A stretch of DNA of 64,000 nt from CBDCYS01 sp965226245 (GTDB lineage Bacteria; Acidobacteriota; Terriglobia; Bryobacterales; UBA6623). The first letter of the stretch is position 1. Every line of letters starts with the position of its first letter. Under the pieces are notes generated by a model. The model was not told the DNA's origin. It saw nothing but the letters and a program-made list of their open reading frames with translations, and did no database searches. The translations under genes and the position numbers were made by a program. Of the stretch, positions 34,453 to 43,191 are shown one piece after another. The stretch lies in the NCBI GenBank assembly GCA_965226245.1, contig CBDDCL010000015.1, positions 1,550,001-1,614,000 on the forward strand, read 5' to 3'.

Positions 34453-35745
34453 TTAGTTGGAACTCGCATTTCGCGCCTGCAGCCGGGAAGCCTCGCCGCC
34501 GCGCCCGGCATCGATCAAAAAACGGCGGTACGCATTGCGGGTCATGACCGACTTGGGGTGGCCGGGGCCAAGCGCCTTGTCAAATATTTCAAGCGAGCGC
34601 CGGAAGAATTCAGCCGCCTCGCCGGCACGGCCCTGATCGTGGTACAGCGATGCCAGGTTGTGGAGGGTCGTGGCTGTTTCTGGATGGTCCGGCCCCGAGA
34701 CGGTTTCCCAGATCTTCCGCGACCGCTTGAAGAGCTGTTCGGCTTCCTCAAAGCGCCGCTGCACGCGGTAGGTCTCCCCAAGATTATTGAGCAACGCAGC
34801 TAGTTCAGCGGGCCACGAAGCTTCCTGCTTCTCGCCGATCGAGAGCGACCGCGCGAGTGTCTGTTCCGCTTCGGCGAAGTGCAGGCGCGAGCGATAGACC
34901 TGGCCCAAGTGGGACAACGTTCGGGCTACGGCCAGATCGTCCGGGCCCAAGATCTCCTCTCGAATGTCGAGTGCCCGGCGAAGAATTCGCTCGGCTTCAG
35001 CGGGCTGGCCTCCGGCTGCGTAGACTACTCCTAAATCGTTCAGGCAATCCGCGGTTTGGGCGTGGCGGGCGCCGAAGGTTTCCTCCGCGATGGACAGCGA
35101 TTTCTCGAGCAGTCCGCTCGCGGGTTCGAAACGGCCTTCCAGATAGTAGATCAGCGCCAAGCTTTTGATCGGGGAAATCAGCGAGGCCTGATTCGCCGCA
35201 AAGCTCGTTTCGAGCGATTGCATCCAGCGCTCGTAGGCCGGCTCGGCCTCGGAGAAACGGTCAGCGCCACGATAGAACTCAGCAAGATTCAGCCAGGCAT
35301 TGCCGGTCTCGACGTGCCTGGGACCGAGACTCGATTCGAGGATCTTGATCGTACGCAGATACAGTGGCTCAGCCGCTTCACGATTACCACGGGCTTGGTA
35401 AAAATGGGCCAGGTCGTTGAGGCAAGCCGCAACACGGGGATCGCTCAGTCCAAACCTCTCCGCCCTCTTGAGGGCCTCAACCAGCGAGTTTTCCGCTTGC
35501 AGGTAACGGCCTTCCTCCGCCAAAGCCCGCCCGCGCTCGAGGGCCTGATTCCAGGCCTGGTTTTTCCACGCCGGTGTTGGTGTTTCTTGACTGTGCGAAG
35601 CTTGGTTCTTGGGAGCCTGATAAGCCGGTGAAGCCGATTCTTGAGCCTGAGACGGATGCACCAATGCCGCAACGAGCAGGCCTAGAAACAAACGGTGCTT
35701 CGTCTTATGTCCGAGAGGAATTGTCCAGGGTGACCGCCGCATCAC
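34453..35745 (-). CDS. Exported TPR (kinesin light chain-type) repeat protein
   Basis: A hydrophobic signal (LFLGLLVAALVHPSQA, about residues 20-35) is followed by a Gln/Pro-rich linker and at least seven tetratricopeptide repeats of the 42-residue kinesin-light-chain type, each with a LNDLGxxY/A...A..LxxRxLxIxExxLGPxHP pattern. Such repeats are protein-binding scaffolds. No enzyme domain is present. It is divergent from the FGE-AMIN gene; both could act in the envelope. Function unknown. Confidence 0.8.
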   Translation of the reverse strand: MMRRSPWTIPLGHKTKHRLFLGLLVAALVHPSQAQESASPAYQAPKNQASHSQETPTPAWKNQAWNQALERGRALAEEGRYLQAENSLVEALKRAERFGLSDPRVAACLNDLAHFYQARGNREAAEPLYLRTIKILESSLGPRHVETGNAWLNLAEFYRGADRFSEAEPAYERWMQSLETSFAANQASLISPIKSLALIYYLEGRFEPASGLLEKSLSIAEETFGARHAQTADCLNDLGVVYAAGGQPAEAERILRRALDIREEILGPDDLAVARTLSHLGQVYRSRLHFAEAEQTLARSLSIGEKQEASWPAELAALLNNLGETYRVQRRFEEAEQLFKRSRKIWETVSGPDHPETATTLHNLASLYHDQGRAGEAAEFFRRSLEIFDKALGPGHPKSVMTRNAYRRFLIDAGRGGEASRLQARNASSN

Positions 35746-35894
35746 AGAGGGGTAATCTCGCTTGACTCTGCCACGTCTTGAGGATCAGCCGTTACCGGTA
35801 TTCGCCTGATTTGTCCAGGTGATTTATTCCGAGGACTTGCAGTTCTTGCCACAGCCGCTTACGCGAACCAGCCCCGGCGTTATAAACTCTTTGT

Positions 35895-37019
35895 TTGATA
35901 AAGATTCGTGGAATCTTCTGCTGCATCATACTGGCAGTCGCGCCGCTGGGAGCCGCGCCGCCAGACCTTCCCGTTCCGGAAGTCGTCCAGGCGCCGGCGG
36001 GAGCGTTCTCGATGGGTTCGGAAGAGGGGGCGAGCTGGGAACGGCCTCCGCATCGGGTCGAGACCGGGGAGTTCTGGATCGGCAAACGGCCGGTCTCCAA
36101 CGGCGAGTTTCGGGCCTTTCAACCCCAGCATCGCAGCCCCGGCGACAACGGCGATCAAGCCCCCGTCACGAGCGTCAGTTGGTTGGCTGCTCAGGACTAC
36201 TGCCGCTGGCTCAGCCGGGAAACAGGCAACCCCTACCGGCTTCCCAGCGAGGCCGAGTGGGAGAAAGCGGCCCGCGGCGGCCTGCAGGGCAAGAAATACC
36301 CTTGGGGCGACGAACCGCCGGTCCCCGAAGACAAGCTGAAAGACGAAAGCTTCCGCCCCCCCGAGCGGTCCAACGGCTACGGCATGATCGTCGGCGCCAA
36401 CGGCCTCTGGGAGTGGACAGCCGACTGGTATTCCGCCGATTACTACGAGAACTCACCAGCCGTAAACCCAAAAGGACCGGCCTCGGGCGAGTTTCGCGTT
36501 CTGCGCGGGGGAGGCTATCGCAGCGACCCGAATAGCATGCGCTGCTGGAACCGCGGAAGCTCACGCCCAAAAGCAGCGCCCGATATCGTCACATTTCGCA
36601 TCGTGCTCGAGTCGAAGCCGCAAGCAGTTCAAATCAGCGAAAGCCGCCCCACGACAAGACCGGCGCCATCAAAGCCGCCCCTAGCCGCGCCGGGAGGGCT
36701 CATCGCGCTCAACCGCATCGAGATCCGAGCCGAGCGTGGCGGTGTGATTGTGGCGATCGCCACTGACAAGCCCGCGCAATACAAGACGATGGTTCTGAAT
36801 GCGCCGCACCGGCTGGTGATTGACCTTTCTGGTACGCTCGTGAAGACACCGGGCCGCAACCGCTCCACCAAGTTGAATCAGTTCGGTGTAAAAGGAGTCC
36901 GCTGGGCGCAGTTCAAGCGCAACCCGGCGATTGCCCGGATCGTCGTCGATATGGAGGCGCGTCTCGATTTCAAAGTCAACGCCCGAGCAAACCAACTCGT
37001 CGTTCGGCTGCAGCGCTAA
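35895..37019 (+). CDS. Secreted formylglycine-generating-enzyme-like domain fused to an AMIN domain
   Basis: After a signal peptide (about residues 1-20, ending PLGAA) comes an FGE-sulfatase/SUMF1 fold: APAGAFSMGSEEG, YCRWLSRETGNPYRLPSEAEWEKAARGG and VLRGGGYRSDP. Residues 275-374 form an AMIN domain (LNRIEIRAERGGVIVAIATD...PHRLVIDLSG), which targets peptidoglycan or pilus assemblies. The FGE fold here probably binds ligand: I see CWNRGSSRP near the end but not a convincing Cys pair. The combination suggests a cell-wall-anchored lectin-like protein. Confidence 0.8.
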   Translation: MIKIRGIFCCIILAVAPLGAAPPDLPVPEVVQAPAGAFSMGSEEGASWERPPHRVETGEFWIGKRPVSNGEFRAFQPQHRSPGDNGDQAPVTSVSWLAAQDYCRWLSRETGNPYRLPSEAEWEKAARGGLQGKKYPWGDEPPVPEDKLKDESFRPPERSNGYGMIVGANGLWEWTADWYSADYYENSPAVNPKGPASGEFRVLRGGGYRSDPNSMRCWNRGSSRPKAAPDIVTFRIVLESKPQAVQISESRPTTRPAPSKPPLAAPGGLIALNRIEIRAERGGVIVAIATDKPAQYKTMVLNAPHRLVIDLSGTLVKTPGRNRSTKLNQFGVKGVRWAQFKRNPAIARIVVDMEARLDFKVNARANQLVVRLQR

Positions 37020-37124
37020 AGGGTACCGGGGGAAAGCCACACTCAGTAAGCCGCGCCGCTGGGGTCGAATGAAATCAGGCGCACTTCTCTGCTCTTGGGA
37101 AACGAAATGAGGGGACCAAAAGTA

Positions 37125-38009
37125 TCAGTCCGCCAAGGTCAGCGTGGCTCGCTGCGGACTAGCGCGGCGGAGGTACTTGTAGGGGTTCACTGGCGTGCCG
37201 CGATAACGAACCTCATAGTGAACATGAGGCGAGGTCGTCCTGCCGGTTCGACCCACGCGGCCGATCACCTCACCACGGCGAACGACCTGTCCCGGGGTCG
37301 TATAGTACTCAGAAAGGTGCGCATAGCCGCTCGACAGAGCATTGTGGCCATGCCGGATAACAACTCGCTTTCCGTATCTGCCCGACCAGCCGCTCTCGGA
37401 AACAACGCCATCAGCAGCAGCCACCACCGCGGTGCCGTGCCGGGCTGTCAAATCCACGCCGGGGTGAAACGCGCCCTTGCCGAGAAACGGGTCCAGTCTC
37501 TTGCCAAACGAACTGCTCAGCCGGCCTTGCACCGGCCAAATCGAAGGAGTCGTGTTTTCCAGCCAATTCCAGGGTGAGCCGCCCGCGGCGGATGAAACCC
37601 GAACTTGCTGCAAGAAATCGAACTGCTGGAGCGAACCGCTATAGTCCACTGCCGGCGCCCGCGCGCCAAGCATGTCATCGGAGTCTTCATCTTGCCGCTT
37701 GATCCCGAATGCGATCGAGACTGCCGTTGCCAAGTTTCCTAGTGACGCGAGCTGAATATCACGCTGCTCCGCCAGCTCGAGCAATTGGCCGTATTTCTGC
37801 TCGAGAGCATCTTTCTCGGCACGCAACTGATTTAGCTCGGAGACTTTCAAGAACATCCTGCCATAGCTGGAAAACAGTCCAATGCCCGCAATCGTCGCGA
37901 ACAGAGCCAGACTCAAGACAACATGGATTGCGTAATGAGGGATGTGAAGCCGCCGAATCCGCCCATGGACAGAGTGGGCCAGCACTACAATGAAATAGTT
38001 CTTCCTCAT
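37125..38009 (-). CDS. M23-family peptidoglycan metallopeptidase
   Basis: A 294-residue membrane-anchored protein. One N-terminal transmembrane helix (IHVVLSLALFATIAGIGLF, about 28-46) is followed by a short coiled coil (LNQLRAEKDALEQKYGQLLEL). The LytM/M23 domain carries zinc ligands in GAFHPGVDL and SPHVHYEVRYRG. It cleaves peptidoglycan cross-bridges or, with its coiled coil, regulates amidases. The start is ATG 38009. Divergent from thiL over 178 bases; I cannot define promoters there. Confidence 0.93.
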   Translation of the reverse strand: MRKNYFIVVLAHSVHGRIRRLHIPHYAIHVVLSLALFATIAGIGLFSSYGRMFLKVSELNQLRAEKDALEQKYGQLLELAEQRDIQLASLGNLATAVSIAFGIKRQDEDSDDMLGARAPAVDYSGSLQQFDFLQQVRVSSAAGGSPWNWLENTTPSIWPVQGRLSSSFGKRLDPFLGKGAFHPGVDLTARHGTAVVAAADGVVSESGWSGRYGKRVVIRHGHNALSSGYAHLSEYYTTPGQVVRRGEVIGRVGRTGRTTSPHVHYEVRYRGTPVNPYKYLRRASPQRATLTLAD

Positions 38010-38187
38010 TCAAACCTCGCCTGGGCTCGAATCAATCCGCCAACTAGCAGCAGGGGGGAATTCAGCAACCGAGCTAATGTGACACTTAATACACTGCCTA
38101 AGCCCAAAACACTATCAAGGTTGCGGGGCCACTGTCAAGCACCCTAATACCGGTACAAGCAAACATTCTCGTACCAGATGCCGGGAT

Positions 38188-39138
38188 ATGAGATCAACCG
38201 AAGACACCATCATAGAGGAAATCCTCAAGGACGCGGATAAGGCGCCTGCTGCCTCGCTTCGCCTGGGCATCGGAGATGACGCCGCGATCTTCCATCCGCC
38301 GGCCGGCAGGGAACTCCTGTTGACGGCCGACCAGGTGATCGAGGGCACTCATTTTCTTCCAGCTTTGCATCCCGCCCAGGCGCTGGGCCACAAATGTCTG
38401 GCGCGTGGTTTGAGTGACATCGCGGCCATGGGGGGAGATCCGCACTGCTTTCTTTTGTCACTGTGTATGCCCCCTTGGGTGACCCCCGGTTGGCGCAGGC
38501 GATTCTTCAAGGGCCTGTTTCGCCTGAGCCGAAAAGTGGATATTCCACTTGCCGGGGGCGACATCGCCCGGGGCGAGCATTTCGGCGCTGACGTCACTGT
38601 GGTCGGATCGGTTCGGCGAGGTAAAGCTTTACTCCGCGGCCGCGCCAAAGCCGGGGACACGCTGTATGTATCGGGGCGGCTGGGCGGTTCGGCCCTTGGC
38701 CTCGAGCGTATGCAAGCCAGCGCCAAGACCAGCGGAGCGGCCGCCCGCCGGCACCTCTATCCCGAGCCGCGGCTGGCGCTGGGCCGCTTTCTGGCCGGCG
38801 AACTCGGAATCCGTGCCGCAATGGACCTCAGCGACGGCCTTTCGACAGACCTCGGTCGCTTCCTGAGGGCGAGCCACGTTGGCGCCACGATCCGCGCTTC
38901 ACAAATTCCCCGGTTCCGCGGCGCCTCCCTTGACCAGGCGATCCACGGAGGCGAGGACTACGAGCTGTTGTTCGCGGCTCCGCCCAACCGCGCGGTACCC
39001 GAAGCGTTTGATGGGCTCAAGCTGACTCCGATCGGGATCGTCCGCGAAGGGGAAGCAATCGTCCTCGAAACCAGCGATGGCGAACACCCACTGCGGCGGG
39101 AAGGCTTTCAGCACTTCGAATCTTCGGGTCAACCGTAA
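38188..39138 (+). CDS. thiL: Thiamine-monophosphate kinase
   Basis: ThiL phosphorylates thiamine monophosphate to the diphosphate cofactor. The 316-residue frame shows LGIGDDAAIF, LTADQVIEGTHF, HKCLARGLSDIAAMGGDPH, PLAGGDIARG and AMDLSDGLSTDL, all in order. The ATG at 38188 is in frame with this homology; the ATG ten bases upstream is out of frame. Thiamine diphosphate is also the IlvB cofactor, although no operon link exists. Confidence 0.95.
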   Translation: MRSTEDTIIEEILKDADKAPAASLRLGIGDDAAIFHPPAGRELLLTADQVIEGTHFLPALHPAQALGHKCLARGLSDIAAMGGDPHCFLLSLCMPPWVTPGWRRRFFKGLFRLSRKVDIPLAGGDIARGEHFGADVTVVGSVRRGKALLRGRAKAGDTLYVSGRLGGSALGLERMQASAKTSGAAARRHLYPEPRLALGRFLAGELGIRAAMDLSDGLSTDLGRFLRASHVGATIRASQIPRFRGASLDQAIHGGEDYELLFAAPPNRAVPEAFDGLKLTPIGIVREGEAIVLETSDGEHPLRREGFQHFESSGQP

Positions 39139-39849
39139 GGGACCGGCAATGTTGCCGGTATAGTTGGCCAACCGGCAGGCCGGGATGTCAGTGGCCACGG
39201 CCTGGCGAAGTGATGGAAACAAAGAGGTTGCCGGGTGAGGTATAAATTTTCTTTACAAAATGTCCGGAAATGGCAGAGAATGGCAGAATATGGCAGGATC
39301 TGGGCCATTTTCGGCGCCTCGTCATGGTGTCAACCGATAATGTTTTTGTTTTCAGTGACTCGGGTTGCAGCCGGCGGCGGGACCGTGGCAGGTTGCCTAG
39401 CAAACTGACAGGTTTTTTGCGGATTTGAGGTATTTTTGTCGCTCGCCGCGGCTGGCGGATTGGCCGCAACTCTTCCGACGGCCATGCTAGTAAGGCCATG
39501 CCACGTAAGACATGTCGCCAGGAATGGCGACACGGCACGCCTGGAGACGTGCGCCACATCAGCTTGTCGCCACCTTGCTTGTTTGCACCGTTCTCATTGT
39601 AGCGGGCGGGGTCCGGTTTGTTGGCTCGCGGGGCGGGGCGAGTGGGGTCTAAGTGCTTGAAGAAACAGGGCCTCAGGAATATTTTGATGATTGGTTACCG
39701 GAAGCAGAGTTTTGGGGCTGGAAGCCAGAGCGGCGAGTCCTTCGCAATTCCCACTGACACCCTCTATCGCCACCAGAGAACCATAAGCCGTGTTCACCGT
39801 GTTCAGCTGGCAGTGTTCAGCCCTGACCGGATCGAGTAACATCAGGGGG
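39139..39849. other. 711 bp gap with hairpin repeats and no gene
   Basis: No frame here looks like a gene. An AT-rich stretch near 39240-39290 contains three near-tandem AATGGCAG units. Two adjacent hairpins lie at 39513-39532 (TGTCGCCA-GGAA-TGGCGACA) and 39535-39552 (GCACG...CGTGC), a REP-like pair. TGCGCCAC and TTGTCGCC follow. Confidence 0.6.
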
Positions 39850-40821
39850 ATGTCTGCATTTCTCCAGAGCGTCGCGGACCGGGCCCGCCCGTTGAAAAAG
39901 CGTGTCGTTTTCCCTGAAGGCGACGACGAAAGGGTTCGCGTAGCCGCCGAACGTCTCGCGCGGGACAAGGTCGTCGAACCCGTCTTGATCAGCGGCGCCA
40001 ACGGCATCCCCGGCGTGAGCTTTGTCGATCCAGCGGCCTCGGACAAACGCGAGACCTACGCAAGTATCTATTACGAGCGCCGCCGGGCGAAGGGACTGAC
40101 CGAGCAAGAAGCCCGCCAGATCGCCTCCAGCCCGCTCTACTTTGCAGCTTTGATGCTGGCCAATGGTGATGTCGACGGACTGGTCGGTGGAGCGCTCAGT
40201 ACCACGGCCGAGACCGTGAGAGCCGCGATCCAGTGTATAGGAGTCCACTCGGATTATCGCCTCGTTTCCAGCTTCATGGTGCTCGTTCACCGCGACACTG
40301 AATGGGGTGACCGCGGCGTCATGGTCTTTGCCGATCCCGCGGTTGTGCCCGACCCAAGCGCCCATCAACTCGCCGATATCGCAATCGCGGCGGCTGAAAA
40401 CGCCCGCCGGATTCTCAGTGACACACCGAGGGTGGCGCTGCTGTCGTTTTCGACCAAGGGCAGCGCGGCACACCCCATGGCCGAAAAAGTGATCGAAGCT
40501 CACCGCATCGTACAAGCCCGCGCTCCGGGACTCACGGTCGACGGCGAACTGCAGGTGGACGCCGCGCTCGTCGAAGAAGTCGGCCGCTCGAAAGCTCCGG
40601 GGTCTCCCGTGGCGGGACGTGCCAACGTCCTGATTTTCCCGGCGCTGGACGCAGCCAATATCGGCTACAAGCTCGCCGAACGGCTCGGCGGATGCATTTC
40701 CCTGGGGCCGTTCTTGCAGGGTCTTAACAAACCGGCCAATGACCTCTCCCGCGGCGCGTCAGTGGACGACATCTACTACACGACCGCCATCACGGCCTTG
40801 CAGGCCGAGGGTGAGATCTAG
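39850..40821 (+). CDS. pta: Phosphate acetyltransferase
   Basis: The 323-residue Pta catalytic domain converts acetyl-CoA and phosphate to acetyl phosphate. It shows KRVVFPEGDDERVRVAAERL, ANGDVDGLVGGALSTTAETV, LLSFSTKGSAAHPMAEKV and VAGRANVLIFPALDAANIGYKLAERLGG. I start at ATG 39850, where homology begins. It is the short form without the regulatory N-terminal domains. The stop codon TAG lies inside a dispersed repeat. No ackA is adjacent. Confidence 0.92.
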   Translation: MSAFLQSVADRARPLKKRVVFPEGDDERVRVAAERLARDKVVEPVLISGANGIPGVSFVDPAASDKRETYASIYYERRRAKGLTEQEARQIASSPLYFAALMLANGDVDGLVGGALSTTAETVRAAIQCIGVHSDYRLVSSFMVLVHRDTEWGDRGVMVFADPAVVPDPSAHQLADIAIAAAENARRILSDTPRVALLSFSTKGSAAHPMAEKVIEAHRIVQARAPGLTVDGELQVDAALVEEVGRSKAPGSPVAGRANVLIFPALDAANIGYKLAERLGGCISLGPFLQGLNKPANDLSRGASVDDIYYTTAITALQAEGEI

Positions 40822-40911
40822 CTCGCATTTCTCACCACCTGACGGGCGAAGCACGCGATAGGCCCGCCATTACTTCGTTGCGCTTGTTCGCCGTGCTTAC
40901 CGTACTGTCAG
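40818..40911. repeat. Half copy of the 184 bp palindromic element
   Basis: About 94 bases match the left half of 17899-18082 (CTAGCTCGCATTTCTCACCA..., through GCCCGCCATTACTTCG, to CGTACTGTCA) with few differences. Its first bases CTAG provide the pta stop codon. The inverted right half is absent. Confidence 0.8.
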
Positions 40912-40993
40912 TGGCAGCGGTTTCAGGTTGCGAGCTTCCCCAGAGAGGGGAGACAGAAAGGGTGATCCCCGCCTTTCCAGGAATACGTTCCTG

Positions 40994-41022
40994 TTGACGA
41001 GTGTGTATATATCTTGTATATA
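40994..41022 (+). promoter_or_regulatory. Promoter and operator-like dyad of the brnTA operon
   Basis: TTGACG (40994-40999), a 17 base spacer and TATATA (41017-41022). The spacer and -10 contain TATATA-TCTTG-TATATA, an inverted repeat that overlaps the promoter. BrnA antitoxins bind their own promoter with BrnT, and this is the obvious site. Confidence 0.7.
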
Positions 41023-41058
41023 TAGAGAAGGGTCAGCAACGATGACGACAATAGACCC

Positions 41059-41358
41059 ATGCCGCCGCGGTTTGAATCGGACGACACCAAAGACCGGCGG
41101 AATCGGACAAAGCACGGCATCAGCTTCGAGGAGGCAAAGCTCATCTTTGACGGTCCCGTGCTCACAAAGGTGGACGATCGCGAGGATTACGGCGAAGAGC
41201 GTTTCAGCAGCTACGGACAGTTCGCTTTGCTAGTCATCGTTGCTGTGGTTCACACCAGCCGAGACGGGGTAACTCGATTGATCTCAGCTCGTAAGGCCAA
41301 CCGTGCAGAAAGGAAAGACTACTATGAGCATCTCGAAAAAACGGCTCAAGGAAATTAA
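41059..41358 (+). CDS. brnT: BrnT-family ribonuclease toxin
   Basis: A 99-residue BrnT protein: FESDDTKDRRNRTKHGISFEEA, then VLTKVDDREDYGEERF and TRLISARKANRAERKDYYE. BrnT is a RelE-like RNase that arrests growth by cutting mRNA. The expected basic and Glu residues (RKANRAER, YYEH) are retained, so it is probably active. The start is ATG 41059. It overlaps brnA by 35 bases, the standard toxin-first order of BrnTA. Confidence 0.9.
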   Translation: MPPRFESDDTKDRRNRTKHGISFEEAKLIFDGPVLTKVDDREDYGEERFSSYGQFALLVIVAVVHTSRDGVTRLISARKANRAERKDYYEHLEKTAQGN

Positions 41359-41578
41359 GGCGATCAAGGACCAGGACATCGACTATTCGGACATCCCCGA
41401 AGCGGGTCCAGAGTTTTGGGCGCGCGCCGAACTACACATGCCGACGCCCAAGAAGGGCGTCTATGTCCGTCTCGATACCGACGTCCTCGACTGGCTCAAG
41501 TCGAAGGGTAAAGGCTATCAGACACGCATGAATGCGATGTTGCGCACGCTGATGGAGAGCGATCACCGCCCGCTGTAG
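41324..41578 (+). CDS. brnA: BrnA-family antitoxin
   Basis: The 84-residue protein starts at ATG 41324 behind AGGAAAG, inside the end of brnT. It has the family core DIDYSDIPEAGPEFWARAEL and the C-terminal ribbon-helix-helix VYVRLDTDVLDWLKSKGKGYQTRMNAMLRTLM. BrnA neutralises BrnT and represses the operon. The module lies at the edge of a rearranged accessory region and may stabilise it. Confidence 0.9.
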   Translation: MSISKKRLKEIKAIKDQDIDYSDIPEAGPEFWARAELHMPTPKKGVYVRLDTDVLDWLKSKGKGYQTRMNAMLRTLMESDHRPL

Positions 41579-41632
41579 GCTGTGAGCCGCTTGCGGATAC
41601 GCCATCGAATCTGGCCGGGTCTTTGGGTTAGG

Positions 41633-41735
41633 CTAATCCAGGTGGTCGTAGGCGATCAGCGTCAGAAAGTCCGGGTAGCCCGAGCTGGTCATCATCTCTT
41701 CGAAAAGCTTGCCGGCCGGGAAAGTCGGGGACATC
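41633..41735 (-). pseudogene. C-terminal relic, possibly malate synthase
   Basis: The last 34 codons of a longer open frame read MSPTFPAGKLFEEMMTSSGYPDFLTLIAYDHLD, which resembles the carboxy end of malate synthase (FLTL.AY). Upstream of this the frame has no similarity and is rich in Gly and Pro, so the match is a tail fragment. I cannot tell what the DNA between 41736 and 42291 was. Confidence 0.4.
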
Positions 41736-42291
41736 CATGATAGGTAAATGTCAAGGGGTCGACGCAGAGACCCCTCGGCCCGTCCTCGATGGCGGGGTGG
41801 GTAAGCTGTTGTCCCGTTTCTCGGCGAGTGTTTGCGAATCGAACGTGGGGCCACTGGGACCAGACATCCATGTGCCGCCTCGGGCCAGCGGCGAACCACC
41901 AGCCCTCGCGGAAGATTCAGTTTGGGTCCAACCTGCCGGCCTCGAAACAGGCTAAAGGGGCGCCTCGGGAACACCAGGCTCCGTCGCGCAGTCCCCACAT
42001 GGCGAGGACCGGCAGGTAACTCGTCGTCATTCAACAGAACGTCCTTTTCTTTTCGCCCGGCCAAGGACCCGCGTGCGGTCTTTCCCGCTGGCGGGTCCCC
42101 GGGCGAAAATCCTCCTGCCCCGCTGTGTGAGGTCGCTGCGGCACGCCCACCGCCACCACCCGAGCCATCGTGTTGGAAATCATTTACCATAAACGCATCA
42201 ATAAGTCGTAGCCTGTCCCCGAGTTCGACTTTGTCGGATATTGCTGTGAGTACCCCTTTACCCAAACCATGATTCAAGTCGACACAGCACG

Positions 42292-42384
42292 GCCTAACAT
42301 CACGCTGGACCCGACGCCGGGGAACGCTCGAGGTGCTTTGCGGCGTGGCTTCGGGCACGGTGCGAGTCAGCGTGGTCGTTAGGC
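42292..42384 (+). repeat. Integron attC recombination site (93 bp)
   Basis: R'' GCCTAAC (42292-42298) and R' GTTAGGC (42378-42384) are perfect complements. Two to three unpaired bases inside them, CACGCTG pairs with CAGCGTG (the L boxes). The centre (CCGACGCCG...CGGCGT) is itself imperfectly palindromic. This matches the architecture and size of a gene-cassette attC. No integrase gene is in the window. Confidence 0.75.
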
Positions 42385-42402
42385 GGCGAGGAGGACAGCC
42401 CA

Positions 42403-43109
42403 ATGCCACATCAATATCTAGCGTTCGACATTGAAACTGCCAAGGACGTTCCGGGTGACGATTTCCACTGGCGTCCGCATCGGCCGCTTGGTATTTCCTG
42501 CGCAGCTACACTGGCGAGTGATTCGAGCCAGCCACTTCTTTGGCACGGCAAGACACGGGATGGGTTGCCTGAAAAACAAATGAGCCAGGAGGACGCCCAG
42601 GGATTAGTCCAGTACTTGTCGAAAATGGTGGCCGATGGTTTCAGAATTCTTACCTGGAACGGACTGGCTTTTGATTTTGACATTCTCGAGAGTCCGGTGC
42701 TGCTGCGAGTTGCAAGGAATGCGCACTCAGCCAGGTGGACATGATGTTTCACGTGTTTTGCGTCTTGGGCTACCCCGTAGCTCTGGAAAAAGCCGCACAG
42801 GGTATGGGTCTGCCGGGTAAACGGCCCGGCATGACTGATTTCCAGGCTCCCAAGCTTTGGGCTGAAGGTCACTTCAAACAGGTCCTTGAGTATGTCGCTC
42901 AGGATGTGCGAACCCCAATGCAGATCGCGCAGACTTGCGCTCAGCGTCGCAGCTTCGAGTGGATCACGCGCAAAGGCACGAAGAGATCAATGCCCCTGAC
43001 GAATGGTTGGCTAACCGTGCGGGAAGCATTGCGACTCCCAGAACCAGATACCTCGTGGATGTCTACTCCGCTGTCGCGTCGGGACTTTACTGCCTGGTTG
43101 TCGGCCTAA
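42403..43109 (+). pseudogene. DEDD-type 3'-5' exonuclease cassette gene, frameshifted
   Basis: The first frame (42403-42744) has LAFDIETAKDVP and LTWNGLAFDFDILES; the second frame (to 43109) has DMMFHVFCVLGYPVALEKAA and YVAQDVRTPMQIAQ. Together these hold the four acidic residues of a DnaQ/PolB-type proofreading exonuclease. The shift lies near 42690-42700 and needs one lost base or two gained. The gene starts 19 bases after an attC site, and its stop TAA is part of a GGCCTAACACC sequence that looks like the start of a second attC, as in integron cassettes. Confidence 0.7.
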
Positions 43110-43162
43110 CACCGTACTTGGGGAAAGTTGGTGACAAAGTCGGTGACAAAAGTCGGTGACAG
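43105..43162 (+). repeat. Truncated attC start followed by a short tandem repeat
   Basis: GCCTAAC at 43105-43111 fits an R'' box, but no GTTAGGC partner follows. Instead three units GTYGGTGACAAA(A) are arrayed from about 43129 to 43162. The attC was probably cut by the repeat expansion or by the adjacent insertions. Confidence 0.4.
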
Positions 43163-43191
43163 GCAACGACTTTCCAGGACGCTGCTCGGCC

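Noticed and set aside
41580..41633. A second complete attC ending in GTTAGGC at 41627
   Set aside because: No complementary GCCTAAC or pairing L boxes lie upstream; the seven bases alone are likely chance.
41633..42409. 258-codon minus-strand open frame treated as one gene
   Set aside because: Only the last 34 codons resemble a protein family; the rest is low-complexity and overlaps the attC site.
43129..43162. Short repeated GTCGGTGACAAA as a CRISPR-like array
   Set aside because: The units are adjacent with no spacers and no cas genes occur; it is a small tandem repeat.
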